DNA from: Paucilactobacillus vaccinostercus DSM 20634
GTDB taxonomy: Bacteria; Bacillota; Bacilli; Lactobacillales; Lactobacillaceae
Reading direction: 5' to 3'
NCBI RefSeq assembly: GCF_001436295.1
Contig: NZ_AYYY01000006.1
Location: forward strand, 55,652 to 119,651
Length of the DNA: 64,000 bases
A model generated the notes under the pieces. That model did not search any database, was not told the DNA's origin, and worked only from the letters and a program-made list of their open reading frames with translations. This document shows, in pieces, positions 19,273 to 29,081 of this stretch. Made by a program: the position numbers and the translations under genes. Position 1 is the first letter of the stretch; every line of letters begins with the position of its first letter.

Positions 19273-19542
19273 ATGGCAATTTCTAAAGAACGTAAAAACG
19301 AAATCATCAAAGAATTTGCACGCCATGATGGCGATACAGGTTCAACTGAGGTTCAAGTTGCTGTTTTGACAGCTGATATTAACGAATTGAATGAACATCT
19401 CCGTGTTCACAAGAAAGATTTTCATTCACAACGCGGTTTGATGAAGAAGATTGGTCACCGTCGTAATTTATTGGCTTACTTACGTAAGACTGATGTTGCG
19501 AGCTACCGTGACTTAATCCAAAAATTAGGTTTGCGTCGTTAA
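19273..19542 (+). CDS. rpsO: 30S ribosomal protein S15
   Basis: Primary binder of the central domain of 16S rRNA; 89 residues. Hallmarks are [28 protein letters not shown] (about 21-33) and [11 protein letters not shown]. The frame is open further upstream, but the ATG at 19273 has AAAGGTGGG upstream and gives the exact family N-terminus. It has its own promoter and leader and is followed by a terminator. Confidence 0.98.
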   Translation: MAISKERKNEIIKEFARHDGDTGSTEVQVAVLTADINELNEHLRVHKKDFHSQRGLMKKIGHRRNLLAYLRKTDVASYRDLIQKLGLRR

Positions 19543-19552
19543 TATATCGATT

Positions 19553-19591
19553 TAAGGTCGGGTCACGTTATGTGTCCGATCTTATTTTTTT
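19553..19591 (+). terminator. Terminator after rpsO
   Basis: AAGGTCGG / CCGATCTT (one G-T pair) with an inner CAC/GTG extension, followed by seven T. Confidence 0.85.
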
Positions 19592-19728
19592 ACATAGAAG
19601 TTGGCGAAAAAGCTGGTAGAGTGCCGTGTGCGATTAATCGTAATTCACAATACCGCTAATTTGTAGTAAGATAATGACAATGTCTAATCGGATTAATATT
19701 AAATGAATGAGTTAAAGGGGTAAGATGA

Positions 19729-20601
19729 ATGACATTCGAAAATGCAGATTTAATGACCGCGATTGTAACACCATTTGATGATAGTGATCGGGTGGATTAC
19801 GACCGGCTAGAAAAACTGATTAATCATTTGATCGAAACTGGATCAAAGGGATTTGTTGTTGGTGGGACGACGGGTGAAACGCCGACGTTAACGCACGATG
19901 AAAAGATCGAGTTGTATCAAAAAAGTGCGAAGATCATTGACCATCGCGTTCCAATGATTGTTGGAACTGGATCTAATAGTACGCAAGATACAATTGATTT
20001 TACAAAAGAAATCAGTGTGATCGATGGTATTGATGCCGCTTTGGTTGTTGTACCCTACTATAACAAACCCAATCAAAAGGGCATGTTAGCGCATTTTAAG
20101 GCGGTTGCGGCTGAGAGTACATTACCTATTATCATCTATAATATTCCAGGACGGACAGGAGTTACGATGGCCGTAGAGACGGCAATTGAGCTTAGTCATG
20201 TGACGAATATCATTGGCATCAAGCAATGTACGGATATTGATGATTTAGGGGCGCTAGTGGAACACTGTGCATCAGGCTTTTTGGTTTATTCTGGTGAAGA
20301 TAACCTAGCGCTTGCTACCAAGGAAATTGGCGGTGCTGGTGTTATTTCCGTTGCGAGTCACGTGTTTGGCGCACAAATGAGTGAAATGTACGCCGATGTT
20401 GAAGCTGGCAATTGGCAAGCTGCAGCAGCAATTCAACGTGACTTAACACCTAAGATGAATGCACTTTTCATGTATCCATCACCATCACCAGTGAAGGCAG
20501 CATTGAACCATCTTGGCTATGCTGTCGGTGGTTGCCGGTTACCAATATTACCCCTTGATCAAGATGAACAAGCAAAATTATTTGAGATATTAGACATATA
20601 A
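19729..20601 (+). CDS. dapA: 4-hydroxy-tetrahydrodipicolinate synthase
   Basis: TIM-barrel aldolase condensing pyruvate with aspartate semialdehyde at the entry of lysine/diaminopimelate synthesis. It has 290 residues. The [10 protein letters not shown] loop carries the Thr pair (about 45), PYYNKP the triad tyrosine (about 107), YNIPGRTG the second tyrosine and carboxylate-binding Arg, and the Schiff-base lysine is in GIKQCTD (about 162). A Gln-Cys follows this lysine where Glu-Ala is more common. The ATG has AAAGGGG ten bases upstream. It lies alone between rpsO and the RNase J gene, without other dap genes; related N-acetylneuraminate lyase-type aldolases are less likely given the intact DapA residues. 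Confidence 0.88.
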   Translation: MTFENADLMTAIVTPFDDSDRVDYDRLEKLINHLIETGSKGFVVGGTTGETPTLTHDEKIELYQKSAKIIDHRVPMIVGTGSNSTQDTIDFTKEISVIDGIDAALVVVPYYNKPNQKGMLAHFKAVAAESTLPIIIYNIPGRTGVTMAVETAIELSHVTNIIGIKQCTDIDDLGALVEHCASGFLVYSGEDNLALATKEIGGAGVISVASHVFGAQMSEMYADVEAGNWQAAAAIQRDLTPKMNALFMYPSPSPVKAALNHLGYAVGGCRLPILPLDQDEQAKLFEILDI

Positions 20602-20627
20602 TCAATAGAAAGATTCAAGGTGACGTA

Positions 20628-22340
20628 ATGAGTAATATTAACATTATCCCGTTTGGTGGGGTTCGAGAAAACGGGAAAAATATGTATGCAGTTGAGATTG
20701 ATAACCAAATTTTCATTCTAGACTGCGGCCTAAAATACCCTGAAAATGAATTATTAGGTATTGACGTTGTAATTCCTGATTGGAATTACTTACGCGAAAA
20801 TGCCGACCGAGTTGTAGGAGTGTTTTTAACCCATGGACACGCAGATGCGATTGGAGCATTACCTTATTTTCTTGATGAATTTAAGGTCCCGGTATTTGGC
20901 TCTGAAATGACAATTGCGCTGGCTAAATTGGGAGTAAGTTCTAACAGCCAGAACAAAAAATATGATGATTTTCACGTTGTTGATGCTGAGACAGAAATTG
21001 ACTTTGATGATGTGACGGTTTCATTTTTCAAAACAACCCACTCAATTCCTGAGTCAATGGGAATTGTTTTATCAACTAAATCTGGGAACATTGTTTATAC
21101 AGGTGACTTTAAATTTGATCAAACGGCCACCAAGGGTTACCAGACTGACTTGGCACGGTTGGCAGAAATTGGCACTCAAGGCGTGTTAGCCTTACTGAGT
21201 GATTCTGCCGGTGCCGCTAACGGTGGTCAAAGTGAACGTGAGAAAGATATTGCTGCCTATATTTTAGAGACCTTTAAGTATACGGATCATCGAATTATCG
21301 TTGCCAGTGTGGCTTCCAATATTATGCGGATTCAACAAATTTTTGACGCGGCTGCACAGGTGGGCCGAAAAGTTGTTTTATCTGGCCATGATTTGGAAAA
21401 AATTGTTAAAACAGCCATGTCACTCGGAAAACTCGTTCTTGACGATGATGAGTTACTGATCAGTATGACAGATGCGCAACAGTTGGATCCAAAACAAGTC
21501 GTCATCTTAGAGACTGGTAAGATGGGTGAACCCATTAAATCATTACAGCGAATGGCGACCGGGGGAGATAAAAATGTCCAACTCGGTGATGATGACTTAG
21601 TTTTCATAACAACAACACCATCATACGCAATGGAAACTGCAGTACAGAAGACACGCGATATGATCTATCGTGCGGGTGCTGAAGTAAAAGCTATTTCGGA
21701 TGACTTACAGCCCTCAGGTCATGCCAGCCAGAATGATCTTCAACTGATGCTTAACTTTATGAAGCCACAGTACTTTATTCCGGTTCAAGGAGAGTATCGT
21801 TTGCTGAATCGGCATGCGCAACTGGCGCAAGAAGTGGGTATCGCGAAGGATCACATTTTTATTACTACAAAAGGTGATTTAGTTACTTTTAACGGACACG
21901 AGATGAGAATTGGTGATCGTGTCGATGTCGGCGATACGATGATTGACGGGATTGGTGTTGGCGATATCGGGAATATCGTTCTTCGTGATCGCAGAGTGCT
22001 CGCTGAGGATGGGATCTTTGTGGTTGTTGTGACTATCGATCGTCGTAAGAAGAAGATCGTTGCCCGCCCGAAAATCACGTCCCGTGGATTTGTATTTGTT
22101 AAGACGAATCGTGAATTAATGAATCAAAGTGCCAAACTGGTTGAAGAAACAGTCCAAGATAACCTTGATAATAAGGAATTTGACTGGGGACACTTGAAAC
22201 AGGATGTTCGCGACAAGTTAAATCGCTTTTTATTCGATCAAACAAAACGCCATCCGGTAATCTTGCCAGTGATTATGGAAGTTAATCAGCACGCACGAAA
22301 AAATAATAAAAAGAAAAAGACAACTAAAGAAAGTAAGTAA
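20628..22340 (+). CDS. rnjB: Ribonuclease J, J2-type
   Basis: Beta-lactamase/beta-CASP ribonuclease of mRNA decay and rRNA processing, 570 residues. The N-terminal motif reads LTHGHADAIGALPY: His69, His71 and Asp73 are present, but the next residue, His in J1 enzymes, is Ala74. The later motif is SGHASQND where J1 has SGHGxxxE-like residues. These changes are those of the J2 paralogue, which is weakly active and works in a complex with J1. Basic residues dominate the C-terminus (KNNKKKKTTKES). AAGGTGA precedes ATG. It probably shares a transcript with dapA, 26 bp upstream. Confidence 0.9.
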   Translation: MSNINIIPFGGVRENGKNMYAVEIDNQIFILDCGLKYPENELLGIDVVIPDWNYLRENADRVVGVFLTHGHADAIGALPYFLDEFKVPVFGSEMTIALAKLGVSSNSQNKKYDDFHVVDAETEIDFDDVTVSFFKTTHSIPESMGIVLSTKSGNIVYTGDFKFDQTATKGYQTDLARLAEIGTQGVLALLSDSAGAANGGQSEREKDIAAYILETFKYTDHRIIVASVASNIMRIQQIFDAAAQVGRKVVLSGHDLEKIVKTAMSLGKLVLDDDELLISMTDAQQLDPKQVVILETGKMGEPIKSLQRMATGGDKNVQLGDDDLVFITTTPSYAMETAVQKTRDMIYRAGAEVKAISDDLQPSGHASQNDLQLMLNFMKPQYFIPVQGEYRLLNRHAQLAQEVGIAKDHIFITTKGDLVTFNGHEMRIGDRVDVGDTMIDGIGVGDIGNIVLRDRRVLAEDGIFVVVVTIDRRKKKIVARPKITSRGFVFVKTNRELMNQSAKLVEETVQDNLDNKEFDWGHLKQDVRDKLNRFLFDQTKRHPVILPVIMEVNQHARKNNKKKKTTKESK

Positions 22341-22346
22341 TTAGTT

Positions 22347-22390
22347 AAGAGTGTGGTGCTCGTTGATCATTCAACGGCGCGACGCTCTTT
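22347..22390 (+). terminator. Probable terminator after rnjB
   Basis: AAGAGTGT / GACGCTCTT with an inner CGTTGA tcat TCAACG stem; only three T follow, so it may be leaky. Confidence 0.65.
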
Positions 22391-22410
22391 GTTGATCTGG
22401 AGGTGAAATT

Positions 22411-23340
22411 TTGGAAGATCATTTAAATCAAAGTCAGGTTGAGCAAATGAAACGTATTAAGCAGTTGCTTGCTCAGCAGGAGTGGAACCGGGCAAGCGAG
22501 CAATTAGAAAAATTGTACGAACAGCGAAATGATAATGAAATTAATCATTTATTGGTAGAAGCACTCTATATGGATAATCAATTTAAAATGGCGTACGAAT
22601 TTGCAGTTGAAAAACAAGAAACGTTTTTATTATCGGCGGACTTATTTAAATTAATGGTCAATGTGCTGCTGAAAAGTCAGCACCTTATTGAGGCACGTCA
22701 ATTCGCACTAGCAACGGCAAATGCGAATTGGCAAGCAGTGGCGATTCAGGGAATTAATGAATTCGAAACGACTACTGCCCAGACGCTAGTTGCGACTCGT
22801 AAGGCTAATTTACGCCAATTTTATCATCTGGGAGACCAACCATTTCCTCAACAAAGGGAGCGACTGGCCCGAGCGGGTCAGCTGCCACTCGCGGATTACA
22901 TGGTTGGGGCAAAATTTCTATTAAGGGATCCGTTTACCAATCCATTAATTCGATCGAGTATTCTACAGAATTTACAAAAGTTAAAAATTACCGATCGAAT
23001 TAAAACGTACTGGATTGATGAAAAAGAGCATGAAATTGATGGCGCTCAATTGGTCCCTATTGATCAAATACCAAGTTATCAGCAGCTGATCCAAGCATTG
23101 AAAGAGCGATTAGAAAATGTCGATCCCGTAGCCTATGCGACTATTGGTCAGGAAATTGGAATGCAAATGATGATGTGCTATCCATTCATTGAACAAGTGG
23201 TGACAGATGCGGACGGTTGGGTCGATTTAGAAATTGCTCAATTTCAAGGTAAAACGGATTTGAAAGGCCTAGATTCAGGGATGGCGCACTGGCATAGTGT
23301 CATTGAGGCACTGATTGAAGCACTCATCAAAGCATATTAG
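22411..23340 (+). CDS. TPR-like protein (DUF3196-type) upstream of tuf
   Basis: A 309-residue soluble, mostly helical protein with repeated helix pairs in the first 130 residues (EQLEKLYEQRNDNEINHLLVEALYM is one), consistent with a degenerate tetratricopeptide array. The C-terminal half has a conserved-looking core (ADYMVGAKFLLRDPF, IDQIPSYQQLIQAL). Proteins of this type precede tuf in many lactobacilli; the function is unknown, but TPR folds usually mediate protein contacts. The start is TTG with the strong site GGAGGTG six bases upstream. The TPR assignment is made by pattern only. Confidence 0.7.
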   Translation: MEDHLNQSQVEQMKRIKQLLAQQEWNRASEQLEKLYEQRNDNEINHLLVEALYMDNQFKMAYEFAVEKQETFLLSADLFKLMVNVLLKSQHLIEARQFALATANANWQAVAIQGINEFETTTAQTLVATRKANLRQFYHLGDQPFPQQRERLARAGQLPLADYMVGAKFLLRDPFTNPLIRSSILQNLQKLKITDRIKTYWIDEKEHEIDGAQLVPIDQIPSYQQLIQALKERLENVDPVAYATIGQEIGMQMMMCYPFIEQVVTDADGWVDLEIAQFQGKTDLKGLDSGMAHWHSVIEALIEALIKAY

Positions 23341-23393
23341 AAGTATTGAAAATTTCCTTTGAAAACCTTTTTTAAATTCTTGAGAAATAATGG

Positions 23394-23422
23394 TTTACAA
23401 ATGAAGGGGCAGTATATATAAT
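23394..23422 (+). promoter_or_regulatory. tuf promoter P1
   Basis: TTTACA (23394-23399), 17 bp, TATAAT (23417-23422). Confidence 0.82.
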
Positions 23423-23466
23423 AGTTTAGGATTCTTCTTGAAGCGCCTTTTGATAGGTGATAGGCT

Positions 23467-23494
23467 TTGCTTTATCAAGGGGAAGTAGTATAAT
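23467..23494 (+). promoter_or_regulatory. tuf promoter P2
   Basis: TTGCTT (23467-23472), 16 bp, TATAAT (23489-23494). Downstream is a GTCAG..CTGAC leader hairpin (about 23509-23533). Two tandem strong promoters fit the very high need for EF-Tu. Confidence 0.8.
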
Positions 23495-23568
23495 ATATTT
23501 AAAGGTGTGTCAGTCGGCTGCCTGAAGGCTGACATAATTCTTGCAAAATAACAGGAGGGTTTCATTCA

Positions 23569-24759
23569 ATGGCAGAAAAAGAACATTATGAACGTACAAA
23601 GCCCCATGTAAACATTGGTACTATTGGCCACGTTGACCATGGGAAAACTACTTTAACTGCAGCTATTACTAAGGTATTAGCAGCTAAAGGTTTGGCAAAG
23701 GCTGAAGATTATGCAGATATCGATGCTGCGCCAGAAGAAAAAGAACGTGGTATCACTATCAACACTGCCCACGTTGAATACGAAACAGAAAAGCGTCACT
23801 ATGCACATATTGACGCCCCAGGACATGCTGATTACGTTAAGAACATGATCACTGGTGCTGCACAAATGGATGGTGCTATCTTGGTTGTTGCCGCAACTGA
23901 TGGTCCTATGCCACAAACTCGTGAACACATTTTGCTTGCTCGCCAAGTTGGTGTTGACTATATCGTTGTCTTCTTGAACAAGACTGACTTAGTTGACGAT
24001 GACGAATTGGTTGATCTTGTTGAAATGGAAGTTCGTGAATTACTTTCAGAATACGATTTCCCTGGTGATGATATTCCAGTTGTTCGTGGTTCAGCTCTCA
24101 AGGCTCTTGAAGGCGACGAAGAACAAGAAAAGGTTATCCTTCACTTGATGGATGTTGTTGACGAATACATTCCAACTCCACAACGTGACACTGACAAGCC
24201 ATTCTTGATGCCTGTTGAAGACGTATTTACGATCACTGGTCGTGGTACTGTTGCTTCAGGACGTATCGATCGTGGACAAGTTAAGGTCGGCGACGAAGTT
24301 GAAATTGTTGGTCTTAAGGAAGAAGTTTTGAAGACTACTGTTACAGGTCTTGAAATGTTCCGTAAGACACTTGATCTTGGTGAAGCTGGTGACAACGTTG
24401 GTGCCTTACTTCGTGGTATCGGCCGTGACCAAATCGAACGTGGACAAGTTTTGGCTGCTCCAGGTTCAATTCAAACTCACAAGAAGTTCAAGGGTGAAGT
24501 TTATATCTTAACAAAAGAAGAAGGTGGCCGTCATACGCCATTCTTCTCAAACTATCGTCCACAATTCTACTTCCATACTACTGACGTTACTGGTGTTATC
24601 GAATTGCCAGAAGGCGTTGAAATGGTTATGCCTGGTGACAACGTTACATTTACTGTTGAACTGATCAACCCTGTTGCCATTGAAAAGGGTCTTAAGTTCA
24701 CTGTTCGTGAAGGTGGTCACACGGTTGGTGCCGGTGTGGTTTCAGAAATTGATGACTAA
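23569..24759 (+). CDS. tuf: Elongation factor Tu
   Basis: GTPase that brings aminoacyl-tRNA to the ribosome; 396 residues, full length. G1 is [10 protein letters not shown]2 RGITI, G3 DAPGHADY and G4 NKTD; domains II and III follow to [16 protein letters not shown]. Codon use is strongly biased to the preferred lactobacillar codons (many GGT, GAA, AAG, CGT), as in other very highly expressed genes. The site AGGAGGG precedes ATG. It is monocistronic with two promoters and its own terminator. Confidence 0.99.
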   Translation: MAEKEHYERTKPHVNIGTIGHVDHGKTTLTAAITKVLAAKGLAKAEDYADIDAAPEEKERGITINTAHVEYETEKRHYAHIDAPGHADYVKNMITGAAQMDGAILVVAATDGPMPQTREHILLARQVGVDYIVVFLNKTDLVDDDELVDLVEMEVRELLSEYDFPGDDIPVVRGSALKALEGDEEQEKVILHLMDVVDEYIPTPQRDTDKPFLMPVEDVFTITGRGTVASGRIDRGQVKVGDEVEIVGLKEEVLKTTVTGLEMFRKTLDLGEAGDNVGALLRGIGRDQIERGQVLAAPGSIQTHKKFKGEVYILTKEEGGRHTPFFSNYRPQFYFHTTDVTGVIELPEGVEMVMPGDNVTFTVELINPVAIEKGLKFTVREGGHTVGAGVVSEIDD

Positions 24760-24779
24760 TTTATTTTAGTTTGATAATT

Positions 24780-24811
24780 AAGCTTGGTAGGGTTTCCTAT
24801 CAGGCTTTTTT
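24780..24811 (+). terminator. Terminator after tuf
   Basis: AAGCTTGGTAGG / CCTATCAGGCTT with two G-T pairs, a GTTT loop, then six T. Confidence 0.92.
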
Positions 24812-24905
24812 GTTGTAGTTAAAAGTAGAAAATGCTATGGTCTGTCCTAGGTCATCTGATTATTGATTTAACAAGGGAAGTATTTAAATTAGTTGATGCA
24901 AAATG

Positions 24906-24934
24906 TTTACAATTACTGCGGCTTACGTTAAACT
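24906..24934 (+). promoter_or_regulatory. Probable promoter of tig
   Basis: TTTACA (24906-24911), a 17-bp spacer and TAAACT (four of six). It is the best candidate in the 232-bp gap between tuf and tig. Confidence 0.5.
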
Positions 24935-24991
24935 GATTAAGTATGCACAAGCAACATTTTAAATATATGTAATCGTTATGGAGGAAATACA

Positions 24992-26317
24992 ATGTCAGCA
25001 AAATGGGAACGCGACAGCGATACCAACAAAGGAACTTTGACATTTGATATTGATGTCGACACTATTAAAAAAGGAATTGATCAAGCTTTCGATAAGACCA
25101 AGAAGACACTATCTGTCCCTGGTTTCCGTAAGGGTCATATTCCACGGCAAATCTTTAACCGTATGTACGGTGAAGAAGCTTTATATCAAGATGCTTTAAA
25201 TATCGTTTTACCAGAAGCTTATGAGGCAGCGATTAAAGAAGCCGGAATCGAACCTGTTGATCAACCACAATTAGACGTTGATAGCATGGAAAAGGATCAA
25301 CCATGGGTATTAAAGGCGATTGTTACCGTTAAGCCAGATGTTAAATTAGGTGACTATGAAGGCTTAACTGTTCCAAAGCAAAGTACACGGGTACTTGTTA
25401 AGGAAGTTGATGCTGAACTTGAAAACAAGCGTCAGCAACAAGCCGAATTAGTACTTAAAGAAGGTAAAGCTGCTGCCGAAGGTGACACAGTTGTTATCGA
25501 CTATGTAGGTACTGTAGACGGTGAAAAGTTTGATGGCGGTAGCGCAGATAACTACTCACTTGAATTGGGTTCAAACTCATTCATCCCTGGCTTTGAAGAC
25601 CAATTAGTTGGTCACAAGGCGGATGAGGATGTTGATGTTAAAGTTACATTCCCAGAAGATTATCAGGCTAAGGAATTAGCTGGTAAGGAAGCAGTCTTTG
25701 CTGTTAAGCTTCATGAAGTTAAGACTAAGGAATTGCCAGCACTTGATGACGAATTTGCCAAGGATGTTGACGAAGACGTTGATTCACTTGAAGAATTAAA
25801 GGCTAAGACTAAGGATCAATTGAAGGAACGCAAGGAACACGAAGCGAAGGAAGCAATTGAAGAAGCAGCCATTTCACAAGCTGTTGACAATGCCGAAATC
25901 AAGGAAATCCCACAAGCAATGTTGGATGACGATACTAATCGTCAAATGCAACAATATCTTGCGAACATGCAACAACAAGGAATCAGCCCAGAAATGTACT
26001 TCCAAATCACAGGTACTAAGCAAGAAGATTTGCAAAAGCAATTTGCTGCTGATGCTGAAAATCGAGTTAAAACGAGCTTGGTTCTTGAAGCAATTGTGGA
26101 AGCTGAAAAGATTGAACCATCACAAGACGATATTGATGCTGAAATCAAAGATTTGGCTCAACAATATGGCATGAAGGAAGAAGATGTTTCTAAAGCATTA
26201 TCAACTGACATGTTGTCACATGACATCGCTGTTCGTAAGGCCGTTGATCTTGTGCGCGATTCAGCTAAACAAGAAAAAACAGCTAAGAAGAGCAAAGCTA
26301 AAGAAGACGAAGAATAA
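24992..26317 (+). CDS. tig: Trigger factor
   Basis: Ribosome-bound chaperone with peptidyl-prolyl isomerase activity; 441 residues. The N-terminal ribosome-docking signature is [12 protein letters not shown] (about 43-54), the FKBP domain spans about 155-245 ([20 protein letters not shown]), and the long helical C-terminal arms end in an acidic/lysine-rich tail. GGAGGAAA precedes the ATG. It sits between tuf and clpX, the standard order in lactobacilli. Confidence 0.98.
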   Translation: MSAKWERDSDTNKGTLTFDIDVDTIKKGIDQAFDKTKKTLSVPGFRKGHIPRQIFNRMYGEEALYQDALNIVLPEAYEAAIKEAGIEPVDQPQLDVDSMEKDQPWVLKAIVTVKPDVKLGDYEGLTVPKQSTRVLVKEVDAELENKRQQQAELVLKEGKAAAEGDTVVIDYVGTVDGEKFDGGSADNYSLELGSNSFIPGFEDQLVGHKADEDVDVKVTFPEDYQAKELAGKEAVFAVKLHEVKTKELPALDDEFAKDVDEDVDSLEELKAKTKDQLKERKEHEAKEAIEEAAISQAVDNAEIKEIPQAMLDDDTNRQMQQYLANMQQQGISPEMYFQITGTKQEDLQKQFAADAENRVKTSLVLEAIVEAEKIEPSQDDIDAEIKDLAQQYGMKEEDVSKALSTDMLSHDIAVRKAVDLVRDSAKQEKTAKKSKAKEDEE

Positions 26318-26332
26318 GACACTTGGTTTTCG

Positions 26333-26368
26333 AAAAAATGTTCAATCCTAGTGATTGGACATTTTTTT
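26333..26368 (+). terminator. Terminator after tig
   Basis: AAAAAATGTTCAATC / GATTGGACATTTTTT (one G-T pair), CTAGT loop, then a T tract. Confidence 0.94.
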
Positions 26369-26416
26369 AACTCTAAAAACATAATAATTCAATTATTCGT
26401 ATTTAGAGAAATATTC

Positions 26417-26436
26417 TGTTATGATGGCGTCATAAC
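26417..26436 (+). promoter_or_regulatory. clpX extended -10 promoter with overlapping palindrome
   Basis: TG-T-TATGAT (26417-26425) forms an extended -10. It is covered by a perfect inverted repeat, GTTATGA tggcg TCATAAC (26418-26436). The repeat is neither the CtsR direct repeat (GGTCAAA-type) nor the HrcA CIRCE element. It may be an operator for an unidentified regulator. Confidence 0.6.
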
Positions 26437-26456
26437 TGTATAGGAGGTCACAATAG

Positions 26457-27707
26457 ATGTTTGAAGATACCAACGGAATGGAATCGGTTAACTGTTCTTT
26501 TTGTGGCAAATCACAAGATCAGGTGAAAAAAATTGTTGCTGGACCTGGTGTGTATATTTGTAATGAATGCATCGATCTTTGCAAGGAAATTATTGATGAG
26601 GAAATTGCTGAGGACGCGGCTCAATCACTATTAGATGTGCCAACTCCTGCAGACATTGTATCGAAGCTGGACGATTATGTGATCGGTCAGGATGATGCGA
26701 AAAAGACGTTATCAGTTGCCGTCTACAACCACTACAAGCGGGTTAATGCGATGGCGAGTGCCAGTAAGGATGATACCGAACTACAGAAAAGTAATATTAG
26801 CCTAATTGGGCCAACGGGTTCAGGGAAAACATACCTTGCACAGTCACTTGCTAAAATTTTAAATGTTCCGTTTGCAATTGCTGATGCAACGACGTTAACG
26901 GAAGCTGGGTACGTTGGAGAAGATGTGGAGAACATCATTCTCAAATTGCTACAAGCCGCCGATTACGATGTTGAACGTGCTGAAAAGGGCATTATCTACA
27001 TTGATGAAATTGATAAGATCGCTAAAAAAAGCGAAAATGTGTCAATCACACGAGATGTTTCTGGTGAAGGGGTGCAACAGGCACTTTTGAAAATTCTTGA
27101 AGGAACGATTGCTAACGTGCCGCCTCAGGGTGGTCGCAAACATCCACAACAAGAATTTATTCAGATCAACACCAAGAATATTTTATTTATTGTTGGTGGT
27201 GCATTCGACGGTATCGAGACGATTGTTAAAGATCGTCTAGGAGACAAAACGATTGGCTTCGGGACTAATTCGCGTGAAATCGATCAAGTTACGGAAAAGA
27301 ACGTGCTACAACACGTCGTACCAGAAGATTTACTTTCGTTTGGCCTAATTCCTGAATTTATTGGTCGTTTACCAATTTTAACGGCGTTGCAAAAGCTTGA
27401 TGAAGGTGATTTGGTCCGTATTTTAACCGAACCGAAAAATGCGCTGGTTAAACAGTACCAAAAATTGATCACTTTAGATGATGCTCAGTTGGAATTTACC
27501 GACGGGGCGTTAACGGCAATGGCTCATCTAGCCATTGAACGTAATACGGGTGCTCGTGGACTACGATCAATCATTGAAGATGTGATGAGAGACGTAATGT
27601 TTGATTTGCCAAGCCGTGAGGATGTGGCTAAGGTTGTTATTGACCAGTCAAGTGTCATAAAACACACAGAACCTGAATATATTTTAAAAGATCAAAAAGC
27701 ATCCTAG
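26457..27707 (+). CDS. clpX: ATP-dependent Clp protease ATPase subunit ClpX
   Basis: AAA+ unfoldase that feeds substrates to ClpP; 416 residues. The zinc-binding domain has Cys13, Cys16, Cys35 and Cys38. Walker A is GPTGSGKT, Walker B is IYIDEIDK, the ClpP-binding IGF-type loop region contains KTIGFG, and sensor 2 lies in ARGLRS. TAGGAGGTCA precedes ATG. It is transcribed from the promoter described at 26417 and ends at a hairpin before engB. Confidence 0.98.
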   Translation: MFEDTNGMESVNCSFCGKSQDQVKKIVAGPGVYICNECIDLCKEIIDEEIAEDAAQSLLDVPTPADIVSKLDDYVIGQDDAKKTLSVAVYNHYKRVNAMASASKDDTELQKSNISLIGPTGSGKTYLAQSLAKILNVPFAIADATTLTEAGYVGEDVENIILKLLQAADYDVERAEKGIIYIDEIDKIAKKSENVSITRDVSGEGVQQALLKILEGTIANVPPQGGRKHPQQEFIQINTKNILFIVGGAFDGIETIVKDRLGDKTIGFGTNSREIDQVTEKNVLQHVVPEDLLSFGLIPEFIGRLPILTALQKLDEGDLVRILTEPKNALVKQYQKLITLDDAQLEFTDGALTAMAHLAIERNTGARGLRSIIEDVMRDVMFDLPSREDVAKVVIDQSSVIKHTEPEYILKDQKAS

Positions 27708-27718
27708 TTTAATCAATC

Positions 27719-27748
27719 AAGAGACCCGTGAGCATGTGGGTCTCTTTT
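27719..27748 (+). terminator. Terminator after clpX
   Basis: AAGAGACCC / GGGTCTCTT with a 10-base loop, then TTTTG. Because engB starts 30 bp later without a clear promoter, some read-through is likely. Confidence 0.85.
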
Positions 27749-27777
27749 GTTGAAGATAACGTGCAACGGAGGATTAT

Positions 27778-28371
27778 ATGGAAGTACAAGAAGTTGAATT
27801 AGTAATGAGTGCGGTTGATCCAAAACAGTATCCCGTAACTGGATATCCAGAGATTGGATTGGTCGGTCGATCGAATGTTGGTAAATCATCGCTTACAAAT
27901 GTTCTGATTAATCGAAAAAGTTATGCACGCACTTCCAGTCAACCTGGAAAAACACGTACGTTGAATTTTTATGAAGTTGAGCATCAGCTTTATTTCGTGG
28001 ATGTTCCCGGCTATGGCTATGCCAAGGTCTCTAAAAAAGAACGAGAGAAGTTTGGTGTGATGATTGAAACTTATCTCACCCAGCGCAAGCAGTTACGAGG
28101 GGTTATTCAGCTGATCGACGGCCGGCACGCACCCACGGAAGATGATGTCTCTATGTATAATTGGCTTCAGTATTATCATATTCCAACGTTAGTTGTTGCA
28201 ACGAAGATTGATAAAATTAAACCGGGTGTTCGCAATCGTGAAGAAAGTCTAATTAGAAAGACGCTGGGATTAAATGCCGCAACACAACTCATTTTATTTT
28301 CAGCACAGACAAAACTCGGTAAGGACGCAGTTTGGCAATGGATTGAAAAGCAAATTGGAGGAGCACAGTAA
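27778..28371 (+). CDS. engB: Ribosome biogenesis GTPase YsxC/EngB
   Basis: Essential GTPase of 50S subunit assembly; 197 residues. G1 is GRSNVGKSS (about 31-39), G2 lies in SQPGKTRT, G3 is DVPGYGYA and G4 TKIDK. GGAGG is five bases before ATG. Position after clpX is conserved in Firmicutes. The MazG-like gene begins 2 bp after its stop, so the two are one translational unit. Confidence 0.96.
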   Translation: MEVQEVELVMSAVDPKQYPVTGYPEIGLVGRSNVGKSSLTNVLINRKSYARTSSQPGKTRTLNFYEVEHQLYFVDVPGYGYAKVSKKEREKFGVMIETYLTQRKQLRGVIQLIDGRHAPTEDDVSMYNWLQYYHIPTLVVATKIDKIKPGVRNREESLIRKTLGLNAATQLILFSAQTKLGKDAVWQWIEKQIGGAQ

Positions 28372-28373
28372 TT

Positions 28374-28667
28374 ATGGACTTTAATGAATATCAAGCAGCT
28401 GCAAAAAGAACGCTGTATGGAAACGAACAAGTTTTAACTAATTGTGCTTTGGGATTGGCATCAGAAGCGGGACAAGTTGTCGATATTGTTAAAAATTATA
28501 CGTTTCGGGGCCAAAAGCTAAGCAAGGAGCAGTTGGAACATGAAATGGGCGATGTCTTATGGTATTTGTCCCAAGTTGCTCAATGGGCGGATATCTCCTT
28601 TGATGATGTGGCCAAAACCAATATTGAAATCTTGAACAAACGGTACCCACATGGATATCAGAACTAA
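28374..28667 (+). CDS. MazG-like nucleotide pyrophosphohydrolase domain protein
   Basis: A 97-residue all-alpha NTP-pyrophosphatase-type protein. The MazG signature ExxE...ExxD appears as SEAGQVVD (Glu31..Gln34) and HEMGDVLWYL (Glu57, Asp60). The second metal-binding Glu is Gln34, so magnesium binding may be altered. The family removes pyrophosphate from unwanted or damaged NTPs, but this single-domain member has no tested substrate. The ATG has GGAGG upstream inside the end of engB. A perfect hairpin terminator follows. Confidence 0.82.
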   Translation: MDFNEYQAAAKRTLYGNEQVLTNCALGLASEAGQVVDIVKNYTFRGQKLSKEQLEHEMGDVLWYLSQVAQWADISFDDVAKTNIEILNKRYPHGYQN

Positions 28668-28716
28668 AAAAATAAACCTAGGACGGTTTGAAGTGACCGA
28701 GCTAGGTTTATTTTTT
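28666..28716. terminator. Bidirectional terminator between MazG-like gene and small protein gene
   Basis: AATAAACCTAG / CTAGGTTTATT, flanked by A and T tracts, serves both convergent transcripts. Confidence 0.93.
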
Positions 28717-28867
28717 AGTTTTCAGATTTATTATCGGTAGTACTTTTTTCTTCTACCGTTTTATCTTTCTTATCATCGGGTTTCTTTGGCGCCTTTTTCT
28801 TTGGATCAACGGCGAATGCATTGAACATTTGCTCGAGTTTCAGATCACGATTAACAACAAGTCCCAT
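28715..28867 (-). CDS. 50-residue charged small protein (SPJ_0845-like)
   Basis: A short gene read on the minus strand from ATG at 28867 to TAA at 28715. The protein starts MGLVVNRDLKLEQMFNAFAVD and continues as a Lys/Asp/Glu-rich tail (KKKAPKKPDDKKDK). AAAGGA lies about 11 bases before ATG, and a promoter (28906-28934) and a terminator frame it, so it is a real gene. The first 20 residues resemble the small SPJ_0845-type family of lactic acid bacteria, whose role is unknown. That family match is from memory and should be checked. Confidence 0.75.
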   Translation of the reverse strand: MGLVVNRDLKLEQMFNAFAVDPKKKAPKKPDDKKDKTVEEKSTTDNKSEN

Positions 28868-28905
28868 TAAAAATCATTCCTTTCGAACTAATCTAGGTTG
28901 CTACT

Positions 28906-28934
28906 ATGCTAGCATGATTCGCTAGTTTTGTAAA
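28906..28934 (-). promoter_or_regulatory. Promoter of the 50-residue protein gene
   Basis: On the minus strand, TTTACA (28929-28934), a 17-bp spacer and TAGCAT (28906-28911), with TG one base upstream of the -10. Confidence 0.65.
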
Positions 28935-29000
28935 ACTATTCATTTATTGCGCGCTTTAAAGCTTAAATAATGCATAAATTGGGTAAAAATCGAAAAACTC

Positions 29001-29029
29001 TTGCATAAACAAACATGTATCAGTATAAT
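29001..29029 (+). promoter_or_regulatory. Promoter of the amino-acid ABC ATPase gene
   Basis: TTGCAT (29001-29006), a 17-bp spacer and TATAAT (29024-29029). Confidence 0.8.
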
Positions 29030-29081
29030 AGGCCATGAGATTAAAACAGTGAGATACGTAAAGTAACAAGGAGGAACATAA

